A stretch of 64,000 bases of DNA from Ensifer adhaerens. Lineage in GTDB: Bacteria > Pseudomonadota > Alphaproteobacteria > Rhizobiales > Rhizobiaceae. This document shows positions 28,978-36,726 of this stretch, piece after piece. Under the pieces are notes generated by a model. The model saw only the letters and a program-made list of their open reading frames with translations. It searched no databases and was not told the origin of the DNA. The DNA lies in assembly GCA_900215285.1 (NCBI GenBank), contig OCMG01000004.1, positions 1,410,001 to 1,474,000 of the forward strand, given 5' to 3'. A program made the translations under genes and the position numbers. Numbering within the stretch: the first letter of the stretch is position 1; every line of letters begins with the position of its first letter.

Positions 28978-29760
28978 TCACGAAATGTCTGCACCCATGC
29001 GGTGTGAGAGCCTGGCTGCCATCTGCTTCACGTTGTCGATGACGGTATTGCGGTCGTTCATGGCCTCTGCATCCAGTGTCAGGCTCACGGCGACCCCGGC
29101 GATGGGGTGGTTCTGGGCGTCCAGCACGGTCGCGCCGAAACACACCATGCCCTCGGCCACCTGCTCCTCGTCGCAGCTATACCCCTGGTGCCTGACGGTC
29201 CTGAGTTCGGCCAGAAGCTCGTCGAGCGAGCGAACGCTGCGGCTCGTGCGCGCCTCGGGCAATCCCTGCGCATAGAGCCGCCGGATTTCGTGGTCGGGCA
29301 TGTGGCTGAGAAACGCCTTGCCCGTTGCGGTGAAGGCGGCCGGAAGCCGCATGCCGACGCGGAACTCCAGCGACGAGCGGCTGCGGGCGGCGTTGCGCGC
29401 AGCGATGTAGACAACTTCGGCGCCGTCCTGGACGGTCAACGTGATCGTCGCGCCGGGCAGGCCGGTTTCCTGATCCCAGATGGCGGCGAATTCGGTCGCC
29501 ACGTCGGACTGGAGCGTGAAGGCGTTGGACCAGCGCATGACATGCGGGCCGAGCTGAAAGGTCTGGTCGCTTCGGCGAATCAGAAGCTCAAGATTGACCA
29601 GCGTCTGGCAAAGCGAGTGGACGCTGGAGCGGGCGATATTCAGTTCGCGCGACAGATCGGAAAGGCTCATGAACGTCTTGGAGCGCGCGACGACATCGAG
29701 AATGCGGGCACCGCGTTCCAGCGCCGGCGACTGCTGCGTCTTGGTTTCCCTCACGTCCAT
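28978..29760 (-). CDS. IclR-family transcriptional regulator (2)
   Basis: A 260-aa protein with an N-terminal HTH (SLSDLSRELNIARSSVHSL) and a C-terminal effector domain with VGMRLPAAFTATGKAFL. It is the same length as, and strongly similar to, the IclR protein at 27160. It is divergent from the operon starting at 29922, with a 161-bp shared control region. It is the likely direct regulator of that operon, and possibly of the co-oriented hydrolase at 27957. Confidence 0.88.
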   Translation of the reverse strand: MDVRETKTQQSPALERGARILDVVARSKTFMSLSDLSRELNIARSSVHSLCQTLVNLELLIRRSDQTFQLGPHVMRWSNAFTLQSDVATEFAAIWDQETGLPGATITLTVQDGAEVVYIAARNAARSRSSLEFRVGMRLPAAFTATGKAFLSHMPDHEIRRLYAQGLPEARTSRSVRSLDELLAELRTVRHQGYSCDEEQVAEGMVCFGATVLDAQNHPIAGVAVSLTLDAEAMNDRNTVIDNVKQMAARLSHRMGADIS

Positions 29761-29814
29761 GAAACGATCGCACCCTCGATGAACAACCCTCTTCCCGCCA
29801 TTCGGTATAGCCTA

Positions 29815-29858
29815 TTGACAATTGTTCCGTCCAGAGAATAGTGTTCAGCATATTGAAC
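29815..29858 (+). promoter_or_regulatory. Promoter and candidate IclR operator for the opsin/ABC operon
   Basis: TTGACA (29815-29820) is a good -35 box, with AATAGT (29837-29842) as a -10 at 16 bp. The inverted repeat GTTCA-N6-TGAAC (29843-29858) follows immediately and would cover the transcription start, a typical repressor position. The neighbouring divergent IclR gene makes it the best candidate binder. This is inference from position. Confidence 0.5.
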
Positions 29859-29921
29859 GATCATCGAAATGGCGAATGTGAGCCGGGTCGGTCCGGCGAA
29901 CAAGGGTGGGAGGTTTCAGGC

Positions 29922-30311
29922 ATGGTCATGAGCGTGCGCGACTGGGCTGTCCGTTTCGGAGAGGCCTCGGACCGTAATCCGACGATCGGGGCCATGGCGA
30001 GGTATTTCACCTGCCGCTATCTCTGGGACATGGGCCCGGCCAAGGTCATCGTCGAGATGCGCGACGGCCGCGTCCACAGCATCAACACCGATCCGCAGCC
30101 GCTCGACCCATACGATTTCGCGCTGCGGGCGAGTGCGGCCACCTGGCGCGAATTCGCCAAGCCCGTGCCGGAGCCGATGTATCACGGCATCTGGTCGGCC
30201 AGCTTCCGGCGCGACCTGAAGATCGAGGGCAACATCCTCGTCATGATGCAGAACCTGCGCAATTTCACGGTCCAGTTCGAGCTGCTCCGCAAGGTCGGCG
30301 TGCCGGTCTGA
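29922..30311 (+). CDS. Small SCP2-like protein
   Basis: A 129-aa cytoplasmic protein, start ATG 29922 after GGGAGG. The pattern of strand pairs (KVIVEMRDGRVHSIN) and a C-terminal segment (FRRDLKIEGNILVMMQNL) resembles sterol-carrier-protein-2 domains, which bind lipids or other hydrophobic molecules. The similarity is by pattern only and the protein could be something else. It is the first gene of the operon that includes two hydrolases, an ABC importer and the opsin-like protein. Confidence 0.55.
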   Translation: MVMSVRDWAVRFGEASDRNPTIGAMARYFTCRYLWDMGPAKVIVEMRDGRVHSINTDPQPLDPYDFALRASAATWREFAKPVPEPMYHGIWSASFRRDLKIEGNILVMMQNLRNFTVQFELLRKVGVPV

Positions 30312-30343
30312 AGACGTTCCCCTAAGCCACAGGAATAACCGGA

Positions 30344-31192
30344 ATGGCCAAGCACTCTCCCGTCGTCGGTCGCTACGTCACCATCGAGGTGGACGGCTTC
30401 GAATACAAGGTCTTCTACCTGCGCAACGGCAGCGGCATTCCGCTGGTCTGCCAGCACACGGCCGGCTGCCATAACCATCAGTGGCGCGGGCTGCTCGAGG
30501 ATGAGACGATCACATCGCACTATGACGTGATCGCCTACGATCTGGCGCGTCACGGCAAGTCCGACCCGCCGCTCAACAAGGAGTGGTGGAAGGAAGAATA
30601 TGTGCTCACCGCCCAGCACTACATGAACTTCATTGTCACGCTCTGCGATGCGCTGGAGCTCGACCGGCCGATCTTCATGGGCTCGAGCTTCGGCGGCAAT
30701 GTCGCGCTGCAGCTTGCCTTGCATCATCCGGACAAGTTCCGCGCCGTCATTCCGGTCGAGGCGGCAGAACATGCGCCGGGCTTCTATCTCGACTGGTGGC
30801 GACATCCGCATGCCAATGCGGCGCAGGTTTGCGCGAGCGGCGTTTGGGATCTCATGGCGCCGCAAAGCCCGGACATGGATCGCTGGCTCACATGGCACTA
30901 CTACACGCAAGGCTCCGAAGCCTTCAAGGGCGACCTGTTCTTCTATTCGATCGATCACGACCTGCGCGGCAAGCTCGGCAATATCGATACGCGGCGCTGC
31001 CCGGTGATCATGATGACCGGCACCTACGACTATCTGACGCCGCCCGAAGCGACCGAGAACACGGCGCGCCAGATCCCCGGCGGCATCTATATCGAGATGG
31101 AGGATATCGGCCATTTCCCGATGTCGGAGAATTACCCGCTGTTCGCGGTCTATCTGAAAGAGGCGCTTCGCCTGATCGAAGCGCGGACCTGA
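30344..31192 (+). CDS. Alpha/beta hydrolase (operon member)
   Basis: A 282-aa enzyme. It has the oxyanion region VCQHTAGCHNHQWRG, the nucleophile Ser115 in MGSSFGGN, a probable Asp in TGTYDYL and the catalytic His in DIGHFPMSEN. The cap region is rich in Trp and Tyr (GFYLDWWRHP, TWHYYTQG), suggesting an aromatic or hydrophobic substrate. It lies 32 bp after the SCP2-like gene and 28 bp before the lactonase-like gene, so it is surely co-transcribed. No close relative of known activity is recognised. Confidence 0.85.
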   Translation: MAKHSPVVGRYVTIEVDGFEYKVFYLRNGSGIPLVCQHTAGCHNHQWRGLLEDETITSHYDVIAYDLARHGKSDPPLNKEWWKEEYVLTAQHYMNFIVTLCDALELDRPIFMGSSFGGNVALQLALHHPDKFRAVIPVEAAEHAPGFYLDWWRHPHANAAQVCASGVWDLMAPQSPDMDRWLTWHYYTQGSEAFKGDLFFYSIDHDLRGKLGNIDTRRCPVIMMTGTYDYLTPPEATENTARQIPGGIYIEMEDIGHFPMSENYPLFAVYLKEALRLIEART

Positions 31193-31220
31193 AACCGTCC
31201 CCGAGAGCGGATAAAGAGCC

Positions 31221-32156
31221 ATGAAAATCATCGAATTCGACGACAAGGGCCAGCGCATCGAGAGCGATGCATCTGCACCGGCGCGATCCGGCAACGCCTC
31301 GTCGCTCGCCCCGCGCCCGAATTTCTCCCCGGCCCCGAAGGACGCGCCGCGTACGAGGCGCAAGTCTTCGGGGATCGAATTGCACATGTTCCAGACCGGA
31401 ACTTTGAGGACGAAGACGAAATATATCAAGATGAACCAGGGCGAGGACGATTTCGAAATCCCCGTGCCGTGGTTCCTGATCAAGCATCCGCAGGGCAATG
31501 TCGTCATCGACGGCGGCAATGCAGTGGAAACGGCCATCGACAAGCGCGGCCATTGGGGCGCGGTGGTCGAAGCCTACGATCCGGTCATGTCGGTCTCGGA
31601 AAACTGCGTCGATCAGCTGAAGATGGTGGGCGTCAGCGTACAGGATGTGCGCTATGTCGTGCAGTCGCATCTGCATCTCGACCATACCGGCGCCATCGGC
31701 CGGTTTCCCAAGGCGCAGCATATCGTTCAGCGCAGCGAATACGAATATGCCTTCAAGCCGCACTGGTTTTCCGCTGGCGCCTATATCCGCGCCGATTTCG
31801 ACCGGCCGGGCCTGAACTGGAAGTTTCTGGGCGGCGAGTTCACCGACAATTTTGACCTCTTTGGCGACGGCACGGTGCGGATGATCTTCACGCCCGGCCA
31901 CTCGCCGGGACATCAGTCCTTCCTGATCACGCTGCCGGAAAGCGGGCCGATCCTGCTCACCATCGATGCCGCCTATACGGTCGATCACTGGGAAAACCGG
32001 GCGCTGCCGGGTCTCGTCACGTCTTCGACGCAGGCGGCCGATTCCGTCGCCAAGCTCAGGCGCATCGCGAAGGACACGAATGCCATGGTCGTGACCGGCC
32101 ATGACCCGGTGACATGGCCGGGCTTCCGCAAATCCCCGCAGGATTTTTATGACTGA
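31221..32156 (+). CDS. Metallo-beta-lactamase fold hydrolase, N-acyl homoserine lactonase-like
   Basis: A 311-aa protein with the HxHxDH zinc motif (His150, His152, Asp154, His155 in SHLHLDHTG), a later TPGHSPGHQS His, and the metal Asp in LLTIDAAY. This is the AttM/AiiA-type lactonase arrangement, but the protein is longer than those by about 50 residues. The extra N-terminus begins with the segment KIIEFDDKGQRIE, which recurs at the C-terminus of the operon's ABC ATPase. A basic, Ala/Pro-rich linker (about 17-48) follows. A lactone or ester is the likely substrate; quorum quenching is not implied. Confidence 0.83.
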   Translation: MKIIEFDDKGQRIESDASAPARSGNASSLAPRPNFSPAPKDAPRTRRKSSGIELHMFQTGTLRTKTKYIKMNQGEDDFEIPVPWFLIKHPQGNVVIDGGNAVETAIDKRGHWGAVVEAYDPVMSVSENCVDQLKMVGVSVQDVRYVVQSHLHLDHTGAIGRFPKAQHIVQRSEYEYAFKPHWFSAGAYIRADFDRPGLNWKFLGGEFTDNFDLFGDGTVRMIFTPGHSPGHQSFLITLPESGPILLTIDAAYTVDHWENRALPGLVTSSTQAADSVAKLRRIAKDTNAMVVTGHDPVTWPGFRKSPQDFYD

Positions 32157-32200
32157 TCGCTGGACCGGATGACCGGCCCACAACTAGGAGGAGAGTTGGA

Positions 32201-33367
32201 ATGTTACGCAAACTGATATGCGCAGCGGCCTTCGTGGCCGTCTCCGCAAGCGCCGTGTTCGCCGCCGGCGTGGACGAAATCAACCCGGATGTCGCCAAGC
32301 GGCTGTACAACAAGGACATGATCGACCCGATGCAGCCTATCGGGCCGAGCAAGTGGCGCGATTTCAAGCCCAAGAAGGGCCCACCATGGAAGATCGGCTA
32401 TGCTTCGTCCTACGCCGGTAATACCTGGCGCGCTGCCGCCATGGACGAGCTGCAGAAGGTCATCGTGCCGGAATGGAAGAAGCTCGGCCTGATTTCCGAC
32501 GTTGTCGTCACCCAGTCGAACCTCAACGATTCCACGCAGATACAGCAGATCCGCCAGCTCGTTGATCAGGGCGCGGATGCCATCATTCTCTGCTGCTCCA
32601 ACCCGACGGCCCTCAACGCCTCGGTGAAATATGCGGCCGACAAGGGCGTTCCCGTCTTCTCGATGACCGGCTACCTGACCTCGGAATATGCCATCAACTC
32701 GTCGGTCAACTATCAGGTCGGCGGCTATGAGATCGGCAAGGCCATGGCCGACCAGCTCGGCGGCAAGGGCAATGTTCTCGTCGTCGAAGGCATTCCTGGC
32801 ACGTCGGGTTCCGACAGCCAGAACCGCGGCGTTCTCGCAGGCCTGAAGTCCGCGCCGGACATCAAGGTCGTCGGCTCGGTCGCCGGCATGTGGACCGACC
32901 AGGTTGCCCAGGGCGAAGTGCAGAAGTGGCTTGCCACCAATCCGGGCAAGCTCGACGGCATCGTCGTCCAGTCGGCGGCTGAAATGGGAGTGCTGCGCGC
33001 CGTGCAGCAGGCCGGTCGCGGCGAAATCCCGGTTGCCATCGGCGGTGAACTGGGTGCGCTCTGCTACTGGCGCAAGAACCCCAAATACATCAACGCCTCC
33101 TATCAGCTCTGGCCGCCGGCTGACGACATCCAGCTGATGTGGCACATCATGATGCGCACGCTGGAAGGCCAGGGTCCGAAGATCCAGTCCGTCCTCGTTG
33201 ACCCGGTGAAGCTCACCTATGACGATCTGACCAAGGTCATGGACGAGAACTGCAACCTCAACAGCGCCGAATGGCTGAAGGTCGGTGCAGACCGCTGGGG
33301 TTACAACTCGGCCTATCTCGACGACTTCTTCCTGCGCCCGGCCGATCCGCGCGCCTTCAAGAAGTAA
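32201..33367 (+). CDS. ABC transporter substrate-binding protein (sugar-type)
   Basis: A 388-aa periplasmic protein with a Sec signal peptide (LICAAAFVAVSASAVFAAG, cleavage near residue 22). The core is of the Peripla_BP_4 class, with QIRQLVDQGADAIILCC and the hinge-like stretch DGIVVQSAAEMGVLRAVQQA. It is about 60 residues longer than ribose-binding proteins. AGGAGGAG lies just before the ATG. Ligand unknown; operon neighbours suggest something other than a simple sugar. Confidence 0.88.
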   Translation: MLRKLICAAAFVAVSASAVFAAGVDEINPDVAKRLYNKDMIDPMQPIGPSKWRDFKPKKGPPWKIGYASSYAGNTWRAAAMDELQKVIVPEWKKLGLISDVVVTQSNLNDSTQIQQIRQLVDQGADAIILCCSNPTALNASVKYAADKGVPVFSMTGYLTSEYAINSSVNYQVGGYEIGKAMADQLGGKGNVLVVEGIPGTSGSDSQNRGVLAGLKSAPDIKVVGSVAGMWTDQVAQGEVQKWLATNPGKLDGIVVQSAAEMGVLRAVQQAGRGEIPVAIGGELGALCYWRKNPKYINASYQLWPPADDIQLMWHIMMRTLEGQGPKIQSVLVDPVKLTYDDLTKVMDENCNLNSAEWLKVGADRWGYNSAYLDDFFLRPADPRAFKK

Positions 33368-33382
33368 GCTTCTCACAGTCAA

Positions 33383-33407
33383 GGCCGCGCCGGTTGACGG
33401 CGCGGCC
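33383..33407 (+). other. Hairpin between binding-protein and ATPase genes
   Basis: GGCCGCGCCG and CGGCGCGGCC form a perfect 10-bp stem around GTTGA, 15 bp after the binding-protein stop. No T-tract follows, so mRNA stabilisation or partial attenuation is more likely than termination. It holds the same position as the hairpin at 10237 in the first ABC operon. Confidence 0.6.
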
Positions 33408-33463
33408 ACCTCGACCGCCGTTGAACCGCCGTTTCTTCGTTTCATCGGTCGCGCCGCGACCAG

Positions 33464-35326
33464 ATGGGTAGTCTCATGACGTCCACAGCTCCAGAGATCG
33501 CACAGCCTGCCGGCCGGGAGACCATCCTGGTGCGTGGCGTGAAGAAGTATTTCGGACCGACCCGGGCGCTCGACGGGGCTTCCTTCTCGGCGCGGGCGGG
33601 CGAGATCCACGCCATCGTCGGCGGCAACGGTTGCGGCAAGTCCACCATGGCCAAGGTCGTCTCGGGCATCCTGCCGGTCGATAGCGGCACGGTTTCCATT
33701 CTGGGCGAAACGCCCTCCACGCCGGCCGAAAGCCGGGCGCTCGGCATTTCCACGGTCTATCAGGAAGTGCTCGTGGCGGATGAAAGCTCTGTCGTTGACA
33801 ATATCTTCATGGGCTCGGACCGGCTCTTCTCCAAGACGCTGTCGCAGGAGCGCAAGGTGGCGCGTGCCGCCGAGCTGATGGAGGAACTTTCCGGCGAGCC
33901 CGTCGATCCGCATGCGTTGGTCGGCACGCTGCCGCTCGGCCTGAAACAGTGGATCACGATTGCCCGCGCCCTTCTCTCCGAACCGCGCATCCTCATCCTC
34001 GACGAAAGCTCGGCCGCGCTGGACTTCGATTCCACGGAGCGGCTGTTTGCCCGCATGCGGGCGCTGCGCGACCGCGGCACGACGATCCTGATCGTCACCC
34101 ATCGCATCGCCGAACTGGTCCGCATTTCCGACCGCGCCACCGTGTTTCGCGACGGTCGCGATGTCGGCGTTCTGGAAAAGGAAGAGATTACGGAGAAGAA
34201 CCTCCTGCGCCTGATGACGGGCGAGGACCGTTCCGCCGGGCATACGCAGGCGCAAGCGCCGCAGCCACAGACGTCGGAGCGGGCGATGAAGGCGCGAAAG
34301 CTCGCGGTCTGGCCAAATTCTAAGCCGTTCGATTTCGATCTGCGCCGGGGCGAAGTGGTCGGCATTGCCGGTCTCGACGGTCAAGGGCAGGATGCCTTTG
34401 TCCGCGTTCTCGCCGGCGTCATGGGCGCGTCGCAGGGTTTGGTGCAGGTGGCGACGCGCGACGGCGGCTGGCAGCCGGTGCGCAATCTGCCGGAAGCGGT
34501 GGCCAACAAGGTTGCTTATGTTTCCGGCGACCGCAAGCGCGAGGGCATTTTCGCCTCGCTCTCCATTTTCGAAAACATGGTCATGCCGCTTTACCGCGAG
34601 AAGAAGCGCGGCGGAATTCTCGGCTTCATCGACCGCGGCACGCTTTCGACGCTGTTCAAGCGGGAGGCCGAAAACCTTCTGATCAAGTTCGGCGTCAAGG
34701 AAGACCGCATCACCTCGCTCTCCGGCGGCAACCAGCAGAAGGTGCTGATCGGACGCGGATTTGCCATGCGGCCCGACGTCATCATCCTCAACGACCCGGC
34801 CCGCGGGATCGACGTTGGCGCCAAGACCGAGCTCTACCGGCACCTGCGCGCCTATGCCGAAGAGGGCAGGGCGGTGATCTATCTCTCCTCCGAAATCGAG
34901 GAGTTCCTGGGTTTTGCCACCCGCGTCATCGTATTTCGCGACGGCGCGCCCTTCGATGCCTTCGACGGGCGTAACCTAGAGCCGAAGCGTGTGCTGGAGG
35001 CGATGTTCGGCCAGACGGGCGGCGAAGGGCTGACGGCGGCTTACGGTCTGCGTCCCGGCGCGCCGAAGGCGGTCGGCGCATCCGCCGGAGCCGTCGCTGT
35101 GCAAAGCGACGGCCCGCGGGTGCGCGTCGAGGTTCCCGCCGTCGTCAAGCCCAGGCCGGCCTCTGCCGCGCCTGTCGATGCCGGGAGCGTGGCGCACAGG
35201 ATCTCGGTGGATCAGTTTCCGGCTGACGACTCCGCGTTGCGCGCGAAGCCTGCGCCGGCGGTCAAGCCGATCCGCATCGTCGAATTCGGCGAGAACGGCG
35301 CCCGGATCGAAGGAGGGCGGCCATGA
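33464..35326 (+). CDS. ABC transporter ATP-binding protein with C-terminal tail
   Basis: A 620-aa protein with two nucleotide-binding domains. NBD1 has Walker A GGNGCGKST and Walker B ILILDESS. NBD2 has signature LSGGNQQK and an altered Walker B (VIILNDPARGID, with Asn-Asp for Asp-Glu). RbsA relatives end near 500 aa; here an extra tail of about 100 residues (from residue about 520), rich in Ala, Pro and Val, ends in IRIVEFGENGARIEGG. This ending resembles the N-terminus of the lactonase-like protein at 31221. The start may instead be ATG 33476. The stop overlaps the next permease gene (ATGA). Confidence 0.9.
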   Translation: MGSLMTSTAPEIAQPAGRETILVRGVKKYFGPTRALDGASFSARAGEIHAIVGGNGCGKSTMAKVVSGILPVDSGTVSILGETPSTPAESRALGISTVYQEVLVADESSVVDNIFMGSDRLFSKTLSQERKVARAAELMEELSGEPVDPHALVGTLPLGLKQWITIARALLSEPRILILDESSAALDFDSTERLFARMRALRDRGTTILIVTHRIAELVRISDRATVFRDGRDVGVLEKEEITEKNLLRLMTGEDRSAGHTQAQAPQPQTSERAMKARKLAVWPNSKPFDFDLRRGEVVGIAGLDGQGQDAFVRVLAGVMGASQGLVQVATRDGGWQPVRNLPEAVANKVAYVSGDRKREGIFASLSIFENMVMPLYREKKRGGILGFIDRGTLSTLFKREAENLLIKFGVKEDRITSLSGGNQQKVLIGRGFAMRPDVIILNDPARGIDVGAKTELYRHLRAYAEEGRAVIYLSSEIEEFLGFATRVIVFRDGAPFDAFDGRNLEPKRVLEAMFGQTGGEGLTAAYGLRPGAPKAVGASAGAVAVQSDGPRVRVEVPAVVKPRPASAAPVDAGSVAHRISVDQFPADDSALRAKPAPAVKPIRIVEFGENGARIEGGRP

Positions 35327-36726
35327 GCCTTCCCGCGACAGAGCACCGGACGCAAGGGGCCGACGCGGCGGCAGAAAAGCCTGTCTTGCAGGGCGGGCGC
35401 TCCAATCCGTTCCTGCTGATGCCGATCACGCTGTTCTTCGCGTTGCTCTCGATTGCGGTTCTGCGCACGCCGAGCCTGATGACGGCTTCGGGCATCGGCG
35501 CAGCCATAATCGTCGTCACGCCGTTGATCCTTGCGACCTACACGCTGATGGCCTCGACCATCGCCGGTCGCGGTACGGTCGATCTCTCCGTCGGCCCGCT
35601 GATCGGCTTCATCAACGTGACGATGATCCAGCTGCATGCCGGCGGCGTGCTGGAAAATCCGATCCCCGTCTTTCTCTACTGCATGGCGGTGGGGGCTGCC
35701 TATCAATTCATCTTCGCGCTGATCGTCATCTATGTGCGGGTGCAGCCGATCATCGTTTCGCTCTCCGGCTATCTGGCGCTGTCGGGCATCAATCTCGTCA
35801 TCCTGCCGCGCCCTGGCGGGGTTGCACCGCCCTTCATGGCCGAATGGGGTTATGGCACGTCGATCTTCTCGCCGGTGCTGGTCATTCTGGTGTTGGCAAC
35901 AATTGCCTGGCTGCTCTTCACCGCCACGGCCTTCTACACCCATCTGCGCCTCATGGGTTCGGACGAGCGCGCGGCCTATACGTCGGGCGTGCCGATCACC
36001 ATCGTTCGCATCGGCGCGCACCTGATTTCCGGCTGCTTCGCCGGGCTTGCCTCGATCTGCTTCACGGCGCTGATCTCTTCCGGCGATCCCTCGCAGGGCA
36101 CGACCTATACGCTGATCGCGGTCACCGCTCTGGTTCTGGGCGGCGCGTCGCTCGCCGGTGGCCGGGGCGGCGTCTTCGGCTCGGCGCTCGGCGCGCTGAA
36201 CCTCTACATGATCACCTTCGTGCTCTCGAGCTTCAATTTCGGAGCCGTGCAGAGCTTCGTGACGAACCTCGCCTATGGCGCGATCCTTGTCATTTCGCTG
36301 CTGCTGACACTGCTCATCCCGGTCATCCAGCGCCATATCCGCAACTTCTCGCCGCTGCTCTACTTCGTGTCGCTGGGCGTCATCGTCTTCGGGATCGTGC
36401 TGCATGCCACGTTCGACTACACGAGCCTCGGCGAGGCGCCCGCCTATCTGCCCGGTCCGATGGACATGCAGGCTGCGCTGACCAAGCCGCTGGAGGTCGC
36501 CACGCTGACGCCCGAGACGCTGGCTCTGAGGGCCGAGGCCATGCCCTTCGTCTTCTTCACCGTCCTTCTCGCCGTCCTTGCCGTCTTCCTGCGGCTGGCT
36601 TTTGCACAGGCGAGCCGGCGCAGCCTTGGCCCGGCGGTCGCGGTGGTGGTGACAGCGCTCGTTCTCGGCGGCGCGTGGGTCATGCATGAGGGCGGCCTCG
36701 TGCCCGCAACGGAGGCCGTTCGCTGA
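35323..36726 (+). CDS. ABC transporter permease 1, enlarged (RbsC family)
   Basis: A 467-aa membrane protein of the BPD_transp_2 family. The core (residues about 25-330) has STIAGRGTVDLSVGPLIGF and LVLGGASLAGGRGGVFG. Beyond it is an extra C-terminal part of about 120 residues, with two or three more helices around an extramembrane stretch rich in Pro and Glu. Usual length is about 330 aa. ATGA overlap with the ATPase gene and a TGATG junction with permease 2 show tight coupling. Confidence 0.88.
   Translation: MSLPATEHRTQGADAAAEKPVLQGGRSNPFLLMPITLFFALLSIAVLRTPSLMTASGIGAAIIVVTPLILATYTLMASTIAGRGTVDLSVGPLIGFINVTMIQLHAGGVLENPIPVFLYCMAVGAAYQFIFALIVIYVRVQPIIVSLSGYLALSGINLVILPRPGGVAPPFMAEWGYGTSIFSPVLVILVLATIAWLLFTATAFYTHLRLMGSDERAAYTSGVPITIVRIGAHLISGCFAGLASICFTALISSGDPSQGTTYTLIAVTALVLGGASLAGGRGGVFGSALGALNLYMITFVLSSFNFGAVQSFVTNLAYGAILVISLLLTLLIPVIQRHIRNFSPLLYFVSLGVIVFGIVLHATFDYTSLGEAPAYLPGPMDMQAALTKPLEVATLTPETLALRAEAMPFVFFTVLLAVLAVFLRLAFAQASRRSLGPAVAVVVTALVLGGAWVMHEGGLVPATEAVR

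Noticed and set aside
31221..32156. Quorum-quenching lactonase as a firm function
   Set aside because: The zinc motifs fit, but the long N-terminal extension and operon context make another lactone or ester substrate as likely.
32204..34843. An 879-codon open frame on the minus strand opposite the binding protein and ATPase genes
   Set aside because: Fully antisense to clear coding sequence with family motifs on the plus strand; low-complexity charged composition and no motif.
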